Part shown: positions 7,834-17,053 of the stretch, piece by piece
Layout: the number at the start of each line of letters is the position of its first letter
Numbering within the stretch: the first letter of the stretch is position 1
Assembly (NCBI GenBank): GCA_900545705.1
Contig: URAK01000002.1
Location: 1 to 64,000 of the forward strand
Reading direction: 5' to 3'
Length of the DNA: 64,000 nt
Source of the DNA: an uncultured Opitutales bacterium
GTDB lineage: Bacteria > Verrucomicrobiota > Verrucomicrobiia > Opitutales > Intestinicryptomonadaceae
Position numbers and translations under genes: made by a program
Notes under the pieces: generated by a model
Told to the model about the DNA's origin: nothing
Seen by the model: only the letters and a program-made list of their open reading frames with translations
The model's database searches: none

Positions 7834-9213
7834 TCAAAACCTCTTTCTCAAATTTTTTGGGGCAATTCCAAGCTCCTCCCTGTACTTTGCGACAGTCCTG
7901 CGCGCAACATTTAGCCCTTCCGCCGCAAGAATGTCGGCAATCTTAGAATCGCTCAAAGGCGAGCGCGGAGATTCACCGCGTACAATTTCCCGTATGCGTT
8001 CCTTGACCGAAGAACTTGCGACCTCTCCACCGCCTGCAGACTCGTACCCTGCGCTAAAAAAGCTTTTCAGCGCCACAATCCCGAAAGGAGTATCTGCATA
8101 TTTTTCCGACACAGCCCTGCCGACGGTTGTCGGGTGGACCCCCACAATGTCGGCGACCTCCTGCATCGTCATTGGTTTTAGAGCCGACTTTCCCTTTTCA
8201 AAAAATTCGGGCTGCAGCGAGAGTATTGCAAAGGCTATTTTTAAAAGAGTCTGCTTGCGGTGCTCTATCGCGTCGATTATGAATTTACCCTCGCGGAGCT
8301 TCGCGGATATGTACTCCGCTTCGTCGGCCCTCAATGTCGCGCTGGCGGCCATTTTTCTATATTCTTGGTTTATCCTGAGCTTCGGCAGGGAATCGTCGGC
8401 AAGCTCGGCTGTCCACGCGCCGTCGGGTAGTTTTTTATAAATAATGTCGGCCTCTACATACTTTTCTTCGTCGTCGGAAAATTCGTGCGCAGGGGAAGTG
8501 TTCAGCTTGGCTATCTCGCCGATTGCGTCTTCAACATTTTCCTCTGTGACATCCTCGGCCTTCGCGATTTCCGGCACTTTGCGGCGCACGAGCAAATCGT
8601 AATGAAATTCCAATATCTTGTGCGCGAGGCTTCCGCCAAGGCCTTTGCGCTCAAGCTGCAGCATTAGCGAGTCGCGCATGTCGAATGCCCCAATGCCCGC
8701 GGGCTCGCTTTCCCTAAGAAGGGCGAGCGCTGCGTCTATATCCTCCTTCGAAAATCCATCTTTTTCGGCGCGCTCTAGCGCCTCGCGCGGAAGAAATCCC
8801 CTCTCGTCTAGCTCCCCGACAAGAAATGCGAACGCCTTCGCCACTTCCGCGTTTGGGGCGTCAAGAGAAGCTTCGTTTAGAAGATACTCCCCGAGGGACT
8901 TTTTGTCGGGTATGGAATTTAGGGCGAAGTCGCGCCTCTTATTTTCGTCTTTTGCCCCGTCAGGATCCGGAGAGTCCGCGCCGTCGTAGTCTGAGTCGTC
9001 GTAAGTATCGCCGCTTTCCCCGACAGACTGCGGCTTTTCGGCGATTCCGTCGGCGGCGGCGTCTTCAAGCAGTGGATTCGTCCTCAGCTCGGCCGCTATT
9101 ATGTCAGACAACTCGAGCGAAGAGGCTTGGAGTATTTCAAGGCTCTTCTTCAATTGCGGAGTCAGAACAAGACCCTGTTCCACCCGCTGCGTCTGTTTTA
9201 TTTCCGGCGGCAT
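7834..9213 (-). CDS. rpoN: RNA polymerase sigma-54 factor RpoN
   Basis: RpoN directs RNA polymerase to -24/-12 promoters and needs AAA+ activators. The 459-residue protein has a glutamine-rich region I (RVEQGLVLTPQLKKSLEILQ, near 10-29), an acidic region II rich in Asp (about 50-95), the core-binding region, the helix-turn-helix segment VADIVGVHPTTVGRAV, and the RpoN box ARRTVAKYRE at 437-446. The length is normal. It is the first gene of the operon with tsaB and the racemase-like gene, and diverges from the U32 gene at 9403. No sigma-54 activator gene is in the window. Confidence 0.95.
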   Translation of the reverse strand: MPPEIKQTQRVEQGLVLTPQLKKSLEILQASSLELSDIIAAELRTNPLLEDAAADGIAEKPQSVGESGDTYDDSDYDGADSPDPDGAKDENKRRDFALNSIPDKKSLGEYLLNEASLDAPNAEVAKAFAFLVGELDERGFLPREALERAEKDGFSKEDIDAALALLRESEPAGIGAFDMRDSLMLQLERKGLGGSLAHKILEFHYDLLVRRKVPEIAKAEDVTEENVEDAIGEIAKLNTSPAHEFSDDEEKYVEADIIYKKLPDGAWTAELADDSLPKLRINQEYRKMAASATLRADEAEYISAKLREGKFIIDAIEHRKQTLLKIAFAILSLQPEFFEKGKSALKPMTMQEVADIVGVHPTTVGRAVSEKYADTPFGIVALKSFFSAGYESAGGGEVASSSVKERIREIVRGESPRSPLSDSKIADILAAEGLNVARRTVAKYREELGIAPKNLRKRF

Positions 9214-9402
9214 TTCGCGTATTTAAAGCTTTATATTTACAGCAGAATTCCGCTGTTTCTTCAAGCATTACTTTTTTGTTGCCGCCGCATTGAAAACTTT
9301 AAAAATGCACCCCCAAAAGCAATATTTAAACCCACTTACATCGCGGCCAAATCCGCGGCGCACCTTTCCCTACGGCGCGCGGACGGAGGCGAAAGCAACT
9401 AA

Positions 9403-10668
9403 ATGGCAGATATCAAAAATCCCCGCAAACCGGAAATTATGTCGCCCGCAGGCGACTTCGTGTGCCTCGACGCCGCCTTAAAAAACGGCGCCGACGCCGT
9501 GTATTTCGGGATAAAGGGCAGCAATATGAGAGCCGGCGCGAGGAACTTCGATATTTCCGAACTCCCCGCCGCAGTGCAAAAGTGCCGCGAATACGGCGCA
9601 AAAGCATACCTCACCCTAAACAACATATATTTCGACTCCGACTTCCCGTCGCTCGATACCAATATAAAAGCTGCAAAGGACGCCGGCATAGACGCCGTAA
9701 TCGCCTGGGATTTCGCCGCAATAGAGCGCGCGCTAAACTTAGGGTTGGAGGTATTTTTATCCACGCAGGCAAGCGTCGCAAATTCTGACAGCGTCTGCGC
9801 ATACTTCAAACGCTTTGGGATAAGGCGGTTTGTTCTCGCGCGGGAATGCTCGCTCGAAGCGATAGCCTCCATAAAAGCCGAGGTTGCAGACAGGCTCGGC
9901 AAACATGATGCGATTGAAATCGAGGTATTCGCGCACGGCGCCATGTGCGTATCAATAAGCGGCAGATGCTTTATGTCTGAGTACACATCGGGCAAGAGCG
10001 CGAACAGGGGCGAATGCCAGCAGCCCTGCCGCAGAAAGTACCGCGTCAGCGAGGTGAAGGAGGGCGGCGCGGAATTTGAGCTCGACGGCGGGTACGTCAT
10101 GAGCCCGAAAGATTTGTGTACGCTCCCGTTTATAGAAAAAGTTTTTGAGGCCGGAGCGGACTCGCTAAAAATCGAGGGAAGGAACCGGAATGCCCAATAT
10201 GTGGCATCGACTGCAAGAGCCTACCGCAAGGCGCGCGACTTTTGGCTTGAAAACCGCAGTGCGCCCGATTTCGCGGAAAAATTCTCGCAGCTCAAAACGG
10301 AGCTTGTTGCGACTCTTGAAAAGAATTTCAACAGGGGATTTTCCGACGGTTTTTACATGGGCAAGCCCGTTGGCGACTGGACATCCGAGGGCAACCGAGC
10401 CACCGTAAAAAAACTCATAGTCGGGCGCGTAAGAAACTATCTCCCGCGAATAGGGGTAGCGGAAATAATAGTTGACGACCACCCTGTAAAACTCGGCGAC
10501 ACTTTGTGCGTGGAGGGGAACTCCACAGGATACGAGGAGTTTAAGCTCGAAAGCGCCCAAATAAACGGATTGCCTGTTGAGAAAATAGAAAAGGGGCAAA
10601 TAGCCGCGATAAAAGTTCCGTCAAAAATGCGCGCCAACGACAGGCTGTACCTGCTTAGCAACGCCTAA
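9403..10668 (+). CDS. Peptidase U32 family protein, TrhP/YegQ-like
   Basis: Members of this family are mostly RNA-modifying rather than proteolytic; TrhP (YegQ) is needed for prephenate-dependent 5-hydroxyuridine at tRNA position 34. The 421-residue protein has an N-terminal TIM-barrel-like start PEIMSPAGD, GADAVYFG, the U32 signature region EVFAHGAMCVSISGRCFMS, four conserved cysteines around CVS..C..C..C (about 182-207), and MSPKDLCTLPF plus DSLKIEGR. The C-terminal part is a small beta domain. Other U32 members (RlhA, UbiU) share these motifs, so the exact substrate is open. It diverges from rpoN and stands alone. Confidence 0.8.
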   Translation: MADIKNPRKPEIMSPAGDFVCLDAALKNGADAVYFGIKGSNMRAGARNFDISELPAAVQKCREYGAKAYLTLNNIYFDSDFPSLDTNIKAAKDAGIDAVIAWDFAAIERALNLGLEVFLSTQASVANSDSVCAYFKRFGIRRFVLARECSLEAIASIKAEVADRLGKHDAIEIEVFAHGAMCVSISGRCFMSEYTSGKSANRGECQQPCRRKYRVSEVKEGGAEFELDGGYVMSPKDLCTLPFIEKVFEAGADSLKIEGRNRNAQYVASTARAYRKARDFWLENRSAPDFAEKFSQLKTELVATLEKNFNRGFSDGFYMGKPVGDWTSEGNRATVKKLIVGRVRNYLPRIGVAEIIVDDHPVKLGDTLCVEGNSTGYEEFKLESAQINGLPVEKIEKGQIAAIKVPSKMRANDRLYLLSNA

Positions 10669-10715
10669 AAGTTTTAACTATTTTGACTTTGTTTACAATT
10701 TACCCGCCAGGCATG

Positions 10716-10743
10716 TTGACAAAATTTTCGGAAATTCTATTTT
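10716..10743 (+). promoter_or_regulatory. Sigma-70-type promoter of the exported isomerase-like gene
   Basis: A consensus TTGACA (10716-10721) is followed after 16 bp by TATTTT (10738-10743). The gene start is 26 bp further on, behind a GGGAAAGGA ribosome site. Confidence 0.45.
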
Positions 10744-10768
10744 CAGCTACATAGGGAAAGGATATTGT

Positions 10769-11665
10769 ATGAAAAATATTTCAAGAAGAGAATTTCTGGC
10801 GCGCGCGGCCCTTTCGGCGGGGCTTGGTGCGCTTTCATTGCAATTTTTATCGGCCTGCAATAAAAAGAAGGCCTATCCGCTCGGCGTGTGCGACTGGACT
10901 CTCGGGGGCGCGGGCAATCCAAAGGCTCTCGAATTGTCAAAACAGGCTGGACTGGACGGGACGCAGATTTCTTCCGCAAAGGAAAAGCCCGAGGGCGAAT
11001 TTTTCACCAAGGAACAAATAGCGGCGTACAAAAAAGCAATGGAGGAAACGGGAATGAAAATCGCGTCAACTTCCCCCACTTGCATGAACACAAATCCGTT
11101 CTATTCCGCGAAGGGGGCTGTCGAATTTACATGCAGCGCGATAGACGCCGCCGCGGAGCTCGGCTCCAACTGCATACTTTTGCCTTTCTACGGCCCCGCA
11201 AACATGCAGAATCCCGACAAGACCATGAACGAAAAATGCTTTGCCCCGCTTGTCTCCCGGCTGAAAGAAGTTGCGGCATATGCTCAAAAGAAAAATGTCA
11301 TGGTCTCGATGGAAAACTCTGTGTCTGCCAAGGACAATCTGCGCATAATTGACGCAGTTGGCAGCGACTGGGTCAATGTCTATTTCGACATTTTCAACTT
11401 CCAATACTACGGCCACGACACTCTTGATTCTCTGAAAGCGCTTAAAGGCCATATCGGGCAAATGCATTTGAAAGACTCCAAGCACAAGCTCGATTCCAAC
11501 TCGGGGCTTCCGCGCAAAATGGACGAATGCTTGAGAACGATAGAAACCATCGGCTATGAAGGGTGGCTGGTGTTTGAGCTGCACGGATTTAACAGGAAAA
11601 AAGACGGCGAGGAAATAGACACAATCCGCCACAACGCGCAGTTTATCCGCAAATTTTACGCTTAA
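10769..11665 (+). CDS. Exported sugar phosphate isomerase/epimerase-like TIM barrel
   Basis: The 298-residue protein begins with a twin-arginine type signal (SRREFLARAA, 5-14) leading to a lipobox-like LSAC at about 27-30, so it is probably exported folded and lipid-anchored. The mature part is an AP-endonuclease-2/xylose-isomerase-like barrel: VCDWTLGG, VSMENSVS, YFDIFNF, GQMHLKDS and VFELHG supply the acidic and histidine metal ligands typical of the fold. Such proteins are common in Verrucomicrobiota and Planctomycetota sugar catabolism, but the substrate cannot be read from the sequence. A TTGACA promoter lies just upstream and a strong terminator downstream, so it is a single-gene unit. 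Confidence 0.8.
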   Translation: MKNISRREFLARAALSAGLGALSLQFLSACNKKKAYPLGVCDWTLGGAGNPKALELSKQAGLDGTQISSAKEKPEGEFFTKEQIAAYKKAMEETGMKIASTSPTCMNTNPFYSAKGAVEFTCSAIDAAAELGSNCILLPFYGPANMQNPDKTMNEKCFAPLVSRLKEVAAYAQKKNVMVSMENSVSAKDNLRIIDAVGSDWVNVYFDIFNFQYYGHDTLDSLKALKGHIGQMHLKDSKHKLDSNSGLPRKMDECLRTIETIGYEGWLVFELHGFNRKKDGEEIDTIRHNAQFIRKFYA

Positions 11666-11724
11666 CAAAAAAGCTTTGCTGAATTTTCTAGGCGCTGCAA
11701 ATCAGTTTGCACAAAATATAAGAT

Positions 11725-11757
11725 GACGGGTCGATTTTATTCGTACCCGTCTTTTTT
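11725..11757 (+). terminator. Rho-independent terminator after the isomerase-like gene
   Basis: GACGGGT (11725-11731) pairs with ACCCGTC (11745-11751) across a 13-nt loop and is followed by six T. Confidence 0.85.
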
Positions 11758-11817
11758 GTGCCCGCATATTTTTGGTAGTGATAGAAAAAATGAAATTCCT
11801 ATTATACCTTGATTTAT

Positions 11818-12235
11818 GACATATTGGCAGTTCGCGCGTGAAATAGACTAATAACCTGCGCATGGTATAGAATACGGGTTTATCACAAGCTCGGAATCTG
11901 GGATACGGACCTCTAATACTGCGGCATGGAATACGAACTGACCACCTACGCAGCGGCATGGAATGCCGGCCAACTGCCTGCGTATCAGTATAGAATACTG
12001 GCTGACCGCCTGCGCGGGGTATTGTGCGCAAACCAACCGATTGCATGGGGTACGCAATACAGACTAACCGCTAACGTGTCATCTGAAATGTGGACTAACC
12101 AATATCCCTGCGGCATGGAATGCGCGCTAATCTCCAACGCGCTTTCTGAGCTGCCAACCCTGCGACAAAAAATGCGGACTTAACCATCAATGCGCTTTCT
12201 AGGATAAGATCTAACCACTTGCGAGGCGGAATAAT
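11818..12235. repeat. Decayed ~31-bp tandem repeat array, about 13-14 units
   Basis: A run of units, mostly 28-33 bp, each opening near GACTAACCRCYTGCG and closing near GGCATGGAATACG. Unit starts are at about 11818, 11846, 11877, 11908, 11936, 11968, 12000, 12031, 12062, 12093, 12126, 12155, 12177 and 12208. No two units are identical, and no part is constant in the way a CRISPR repeat is. It lies between a terminator and a PEP-CTERM gene and codes for nothing convincing on either strand. Confidence 0.75.
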
Positions 12236-12755
12236 CCCAAAATTTTTCTATTTTGTTTATGTAGCGCCTGCTTCCCGTTTTTCACAATGTTTCATAGGCT
12301 TTTTTTTATTAAATCCCGCAACGTATTTTTTGTGCGTTAAACATTTTAGATTTTTTTATGAATAAAGAAAGAATTTTGGGGAAAATCCAATTTTTTACGC
12401 GCCAAAAGGATTGTATTTTTAAAGTAAGTTATAAATTTTTCAAAAAAATATAATCTTCAGATAATTTTTCTAAATGCGGCTTGCAATTAGAGTAATAGAG
12501 TAAAATTTTTGGCAAATTTTGCGCAATTCGCAAAAAAAATATTGCGTATAAATTGTGTAAAAAAAATCTAAGAAAAACTGAATGATTTAAGGAAATTTTG
12601 CAGAATTTACATTATTCCTAAAACTAAAAAAAGGCAAAAATTATTTAATTTTTGCGTCAACGAGTTAGAGTGGGGCATTAGTTATTTTTTAGTATTTATT
12701 GCATATAAATATCTCACAATTTAAAATAAAAGATTTAATATTTTTGAGAAAAAAT
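12236..12755. other. AT-rich intergenic stretch upstream of a PEP-CTERM gene
   Basis: About 520 bp with many A- and T-runs, no open frame and no clear hairpin followed by a T-run. It may hold regulatory sites for the gene at 12823; nothing specific can be read. Confidence 0.5.
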
Positions 12756-12784
12756 TTGACATTTTCAACGCTGTTGCTAATAAA
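12756..12784 (+). promoter_or_regulatory. Probable promoter of the first PEP-CTERM gene
   Basis: TTGACA at 12756-12761 is followed after 16-18 bp by the AT-rich TAATAAAAT. The three PEP-CTERM genes in the window each have a TTGACA at a similar distance. Confidence 0.45.
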
Positions 12785-12822
12785 ATTCTTATCTCATTCC
12801 CCAATAATTCCTAATTCAAATC

Positions 12823-14364
12823 ATGATCTCAAAAACTAAAATTATTTTCTCCCTGCTAACAGCAGGCTTTATTGCCGCCACAAATGCCGCCGATATTGAG
12901 ATGAATCTCAATTCTTCCTCAACTTTTCCCGGCAATCTTTCAGATCCCTCCGCCTATCTCGAAAACGGAGCCCCCTACACCGGCACAATCGATTCCTCAA
13001 CTAACATAACTTTAAATGCGCAATTTGACAGCGTCCCCGATAAAGACATTGTCTCTGTCTCGTCTAATATCACAGCGGGCAATTTTACATACAATATGAA
13101 TTTCCCCAAGAATTTCTGGGGAAAGACAATGTTAAGCTTATCAAACAACTACACATTTTCCGTAGATAATTTTTATTTTAATATAAACGAGAGCATCACC
13201 TCTCACCCGAAACTCTCATTTTATTTGAATAGCGGCGCTACTTTAAAAGTTCGCGGCGACTTTCTCTACACCGACATCAGAGCCAATAAAGACTGGTATC
13301 AGACACGACTGGCTATCTCCGGCTCCGGAAGCTTCAATGTCGATGGCAATTTGACGATAGATTCAAAGCCAACGGCAGCTTGGAGCAACAACTTGGACGC
13401 TGTAGTATTGGAAATCAACGCCACAAACTTTCGCGTTGGCGGCAATGTAACCATTCAAAACAGTAGAGGGGATAAGAATATTATCTATATGTGTGGCACT
13501 TCAAGCACAAGTTACGCGCGCTCGTTTGGCGGCTTACGCGTATCCCAAAACGGAATGATTATACTTAATGGAACCCCGGAAAAGGCTAGCACAACAGATT
13601 TGATTTTTACAAACACCTCTGAAAGCGAATACGTAGGCGGACTTTTTTGCATTGAATCAAATGGTGTATTGCCCGACAATAAGCTAAACATAAGAATGAC
13701 AGCCGACTCTGTCGGAGGGCGACAAATTATGAGGTTCAACAATCTCCCAGATTGGTCTATGGACAACATTGTACACACGGGTTCCCCCAATTCGCTCGGC
13801 GAAGTGGAAGTATCAAACGGCAGGGTGGATATCGGAATGTACGACGGCATGAAGGGCGGCAAGCTCATGCTAAACGGCTACAACGGCGCAACCAACGCAA
13901 TATTCAGCGCCACGGGAACGCTTTCCGGAATGGAATACGGGAAAATTGTTTTCGACTCTATGGAATTTTCGCGAGGAACAATAGTTTTCGATTTGGCGGA
14001 GGAAAAAGAATTTAGCGACTTTATTCAAATAAACGGCGCCGCCACCAGAACTTCAGATACAGCTGAACTGATATTTGATATAAATATCTCTGCGTACGAA
14101 TTGGAAGGCTGGCTTAGCGCTTCCCAAGAAGACGAATGGAATGTCGATTTGATGTCGTTTTCAACAAGCGAGAGCAATTTGACCGCCGACGATATCACCT
14201 TAAAACTTCAAGACGGCGTATTTGGCAAACTGTCCATAACTGACCTCGACGGCATATCAACTATCACTGCAAGCCTTACGACAGTCCCGGAACCCGCTGA
14301 AATTGCGGTTCTATTCGGACTTGCCGCCCTGTTTTTTGCATGGCGGAAAAGAGCGAAAAAATAA
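12823..14364 (+). CDS. PEP-CTERM sorted secreted protein
   Basis: The 513-residue protein has a Sec signal peptide (about 1-22, ending TNAA). A long Asn/Ser/Gly-rich body suggests a beta-helix (repeated NLT/NVT-type turns, many short strands). The C-terminal tail is VPEPAEIAVLFGLAALFFAWRKRAKK-like: a VPEP motif, a hydrophobic stretch and a basic end. That tail is recognised by exosortases, which cleave and transfer the protein to the surface or extracellular matrix. No exosortase is in the window. The body matches no family I know. It is a single-gene unit with a long AT-rich upstream region and a strong terminator. Confidence 0.8.
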   Translation: MISKTKIIFSLLTAGFIAATNAADIEMNLNSSSTFPGNLSDPSAYLENGAPYTGTIDSSTNITLNAQFDSVPDKDIVSVSSNITAGNFTYNMNFPKNFWGKTMLSLSNNYTFSVDNFYFNINESITSHPKLSFYLNSGATLKVRGDFLYTDIRANKDWYQTRLAISGSGSFNVDGNLTIDSKPTAAWSNNLDAVVLEINATNFRVGGNVTIQNSRGDKNIIYMCGTSSTSYARSFGGLRVSQNGMIILNGTPEKASTTDLIFTNTSESEYVGGLFCIESNGVLPDNKLNIRMTADSVGGRQIMRFNNLPDWSMDNIVHTGSPNSLGEVEVSNGRVDIGMYDGMKGGKLMLNGYNGATNAIFSATGTLSGMEYGKIVFDSMEFSRGTIVFDLAEEKEFSDFIQINGAATRTSDTAELIFDINISAYELEGWLSASQEDEWNVDLMSFSTSESNLTADDITLKLQDGVFGKLSITDLDGISTITASLTTVPEPAEIAVLFGLAALFFAWRKRAKK

Positions 14365-14384
14365 AAATTTTATAAAATAGCCCG

Positions 14385-14414
14385 CGGGCGGATTTTATAT
14401 CCGCCCGTTTTTTT
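14385..14414 (+). terminator. Rho-independent terminator of the PEP-CTERM gene
   Basis: CGGGCGGAT (14385-14393) pairs with ATCCGCCCG (14399-14407), followed by seven T. Confidence 0.9.
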
Positions 14415-14443
14415 GCGCCCGTTTTTTTGCGCCCGTTTTTTTG
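14402..14443 (+). repeat. Perfect 14-bp tandem repeat made of the terminator's 3' half
   Basis: The unit CGCCCGTTTTTTTG occurs three times without a gap (14402, 14416, 14430), then a decayed fourth start CACCCGTTCC. Each unit is the descending arm plus T-run of the terminator just upstream. Confidence 0.9.
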
Positions 14444-14641
14444 CACCCGTTCCACAATCTGCACCCGCACTGAAAAGCCGCGAAAAGTAAAAAAAATCGC
14501 ACTCGACAAAACGCAATCGGGCATTGCGTTAATTTAGTTAGTGCAAATTCCCTTTCTATAAATTTTGCCGCAAGTTTCCTTTCGTTAAAATATAAAAAAA
14601 GCCCCAAACTCTAAACCACGGTTGAAGTATATCCAAAAAAA

Positions 14642-14688
14642 TTTAACGCCACTCAATTTGATAAGACATTTTTTCTTTTGGCGTTAAA
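14642..14688. promoter_or_regulatory. Inverted repeat upstream of aspS
   Basis: TTTAACGCC (14642-14650) and GGCGTTAAA (14680-14688) are perfect 9-bp arms around a 29-nt loop, about 140 bp before aspS. There is no adjacent T-run. It could be an operator pair or an mRNA leader stem; its role is unknown. Confidence 0.4.
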
Positions 14689-14828
14689 TCCCACGCGGGG
14701 AAGCCGCCCAATTACTTCTTGCGAATCGGCACGCGAAAGCGAAAGCCCCTTTAAATGCCCCAATTTATGATGAAAAAGCTTGATTACGCCGCAAAAAAAT
14801 AGAGTCTATTCAAATACGATTTTTTAAA

Positions 14829-16619
14829 ATGAAAAGAACTAATACCTGCAACGAACTCACTTCCGCCGACAAGGGCAAATCGGTCACCCTAATAGGCTGG
14901 GTACAATCCGTGCGCGACCACGGCGGCATAATTTTCGTCGACCTGCGCGACCGCGAAGGCATAACGCAAGTAGTATTCCACCCGGAGTGCCCCGTGTACC
15001 GCGACGCCCAAAAGCTCAAGGACGAAAGCGTAATACAGATTTTCGGAACAGTGGCCATGCGAGAAAACGACACCGTAAATCCCTCCCTAAAAACGGGCGA
15101 GATTGAGGTTGTGGCCGACAATATGATAATCCACAATGTCTGCGAAACGCTGCCCTTCCCGCTCGACAACGAACGCGCCGACAAAGTCAACGAAGACCTG
15201 CGCTTGCAGTACCGCTATCTCGACCTCCGCCGCCCGCGCAATCTCAATCTGCTGAGAATGCGCCATAAGGCCGCAAAAGCCCTGCGCGAATATCTCGATT
15301 CAAACGGCTTTACGGAAGTCGAAACTCCCATACTTTTCAAAAGTACTCCGGAAGGTGCGAGGGAATTTCTAGTACCGAGCCGCCTGAACCCCGGGCAATT
15401 TTACGCGCTCAACCAGTCGCCCCAGCAATACAAGCAAATGCTTATGGTTTCTGGCATCGAGAGATATTACCAGATGGCAAAGTGCTTCCGCGACGAAGAC
15501 CTAAGAGCCGACAGGCAGCCCGAATTTACGCAGGTCGACATCGAAATGAGCTTTATCGACCGCGAAGACATGTATTCTTTAATAGAAAACATGCTCAAAA
15601 AAGTCTGGAAGGACGTCCTCGGCATCGACATTCCCACTCCGTTTAAAAGAATGCCCTATTCCGAAGCGATGAACCGCTACGGCGTCGACAAGCCCGACAC
15701 GAGATTTGAAATGGAGCTCACCGACTTCACCGACACTTTCAAGCAAAGCCAATTTAAAGTGTTTTCGTCGGTCGCAAACGGCGGCGGCTCCATCAAGGCG
15801 ATTAACGCAAAGGGGCTTGCGGACATCACGCAGGGTGAGCTTAAAAATCTTGAAGATGTCGCAAAGACGCTCGGCGCAAAGGGGCTTGCTTTCATAAAGG
15901 CGGAAAACGGATCTTGGAAAAGCCCAATATTAAAATTCCTATCCGAAGCCGAACAGTCGGAACTCAAGCAAAAGCTGAACATTGAAGACGGCGATATCGT
16001 TTTCTTCGCGGCGTGCGAATGGGAAAGGGCCTGCTCAATCCTCGGGAGAATAAGGCTTGAATGCGCCAAGCTCTTGCAGGCGCGCGGAAAGCTTTCAATC
16101 CCAGCCGACCAATTCAATTTCCTGTGGGTCATAGAATTCCCGCTGATGCTCTTCGACGAAGAGCAAGGCAGGTACGTTTCGGCACACCACCCGTTTACAT
16201 CGCCCGTCGAGGAGGACATAAAATATCTCGACTCTGACCCTCTTCGCGTGCGCGGGCAGCACTACGACATCGTCCTCAACGGCGTGGAGCTCGGCGGCGG
16301 CTCGATAAGAATCCATCAGCCCCAAGTTCAAGAGAAAGTTTTCCGCGACGTCCTAAAAATTCCGGAAGACATAATTGAATCCCGCTTTGGCTACATGTTA
16401 AAAGCTTTCAAATACGGGGCTCCGCCGCACGGAGGCATAGCGCTCGGATTTGACAGGCTCGTAAGCATTCTGACCAACCGCCAGAGCATACGCGATATCA
16501 TTGCATTCCCCAAGACCCAAAGAGGCCAGGATTTAATGGCTCAATCGCCCTGCCCTGTGACGGAAAAGCAGCTTAAAGACCTGCACATCGCGGTGGTCGA
16601 CGATGCGTCTGCGCAATAG
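14829..16619 (+). CDS. aspS: Aspartyl-tRNA synthetase
   Basis: AspS charges tRNA-Asp in the cytoplasm. The 596-residue protein has the N-terminal OB-fold anticodon-binding domain (about 15-110, GWVQSVRDHGGIIFVDLRD), class II motif 1 and 2 residues (FTEVETPILFKSTPEGAREF; CFRDEDLRADRQPEF), the bacterial GAD insertion (about 285-420), and motif 3 (GIALGFDRLV). Whether it charges only tRNA-Asp or also tRNA-Asn cannot be decided here; gatCAB genes are not in the window. It stands alone, with a terminator 26 bp after the stop. Confidence 0.97.
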   Translation: MKRTNTCNELTSADKGKSVTLIGWVQSVRDHGGIIFVDLRDREGITQVVFHPECPVYRDAQKLKDESVIQIFGTVAMRENDTVNPSLKTGEIEVVADNMIIHNVCETLPFPLDNERADKVNEDLRLQYRYLDLRRPRNLNLLRMRHKAAKALREYLDSNGFTEVETPILFKSTPEGAREFLVPSRLNPGQFYALNQSPQQYKQMLMVSGIERYYQMAKCFRDEDLRADRQPEFTQVDIEMSFIDREDMYSLIENMLKKVWKDVLGIDIPTPFKRMPYSEAMNRYGVDKPDTRFEMELTDFTDTFKQSQFKVFSSVANGGGSIKAINAKGLADITQGELKNLEDVAKTLGAKGLAFIKAENGSWKSPILKFLSEAEQSELKQKLNIEDGDIVFFAACEWERACSILGRIRLECAKLLQARGKLSIPADQFNFLWVIEFPLMLFDEEQGRYVSAHHPFTSPVEEDIKYLDSDPLRVRGQHYDIVLNGVELGGGSIRIHQPQVQEKVFRDVLKIPEDIIESRFGYMLKAFKYGAPPHGGIALGFDRLVSILTNRQSIRDIIAFPKTQRGQDLMAQSPCPVTEKQLKDLHIAVVDDASAQ

Positions 16620-16645
16620 CCTATTATTTTAACGATAAAAAATCA

Positions 16646-16674
16646 GCGCCCGCTTTTACGGGCGCTTTTTTTTT
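16646..16674 (+). terminator. Rho-independent terminator of aspS
   Basis: GCGCCCG (16646-16652) pairs with CGGGCGC (16659-16665), followed by nine T. Confidence 0.95.
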
Positions 16675-17040
16675 GCGAAAATCTATCCTTTTTAGCCCAA
16701 ATTTTTTAGTCTCAAAATCGGAGGGCAAGTCTCCTGTAAATTTTTTTTGAAAAAATTTTTTCAGACACATTTTGATATTTAGCATATTGGTTTCGTAATT
16801 TTAGTTTATATCTCGGCAATTGGACGCACGTTTGAATTTGAGCGGCGCGCGGAAATTATAGAAGCAATGGCCTGCCGTCTGCGCAAAAGGGTTTTACGAT
16901 AAAAATGATTGCTGGAACATATTGCGGCATACGCTGTCTGTTCCCAAAGAGACTCCAAACCGACAGGGCAAACTCCCGCAAAAAACGGCGTTGCCTGCCG
17001 CAAATTAGAAAAATGTAAAATCTCAAAAAAAACACTAAAA
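16675..17040. other. Intergenic upstream of aaxB
   Basis: No gene seen. It contains an AT-rich self-complementary stretch (AATTTTTTTTGAAAAAATTTTTTC, about 16739-16762, broken by single mismatches) and a GC-rich segment at 16920-17000. No clear promoter was identified, although acid or arginine control of aaxB would be expected to lie here. Confidence 0.4.
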
Positions 17041-17053
17041 AAAAGGAAAACAT

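Noticed and set aside
11846..12235. CRISPR array
   Set aside because: Period is close to CRISPR-like, but repeats are not constant, there are no unique spacers of even length, and no cas genes are in the window.
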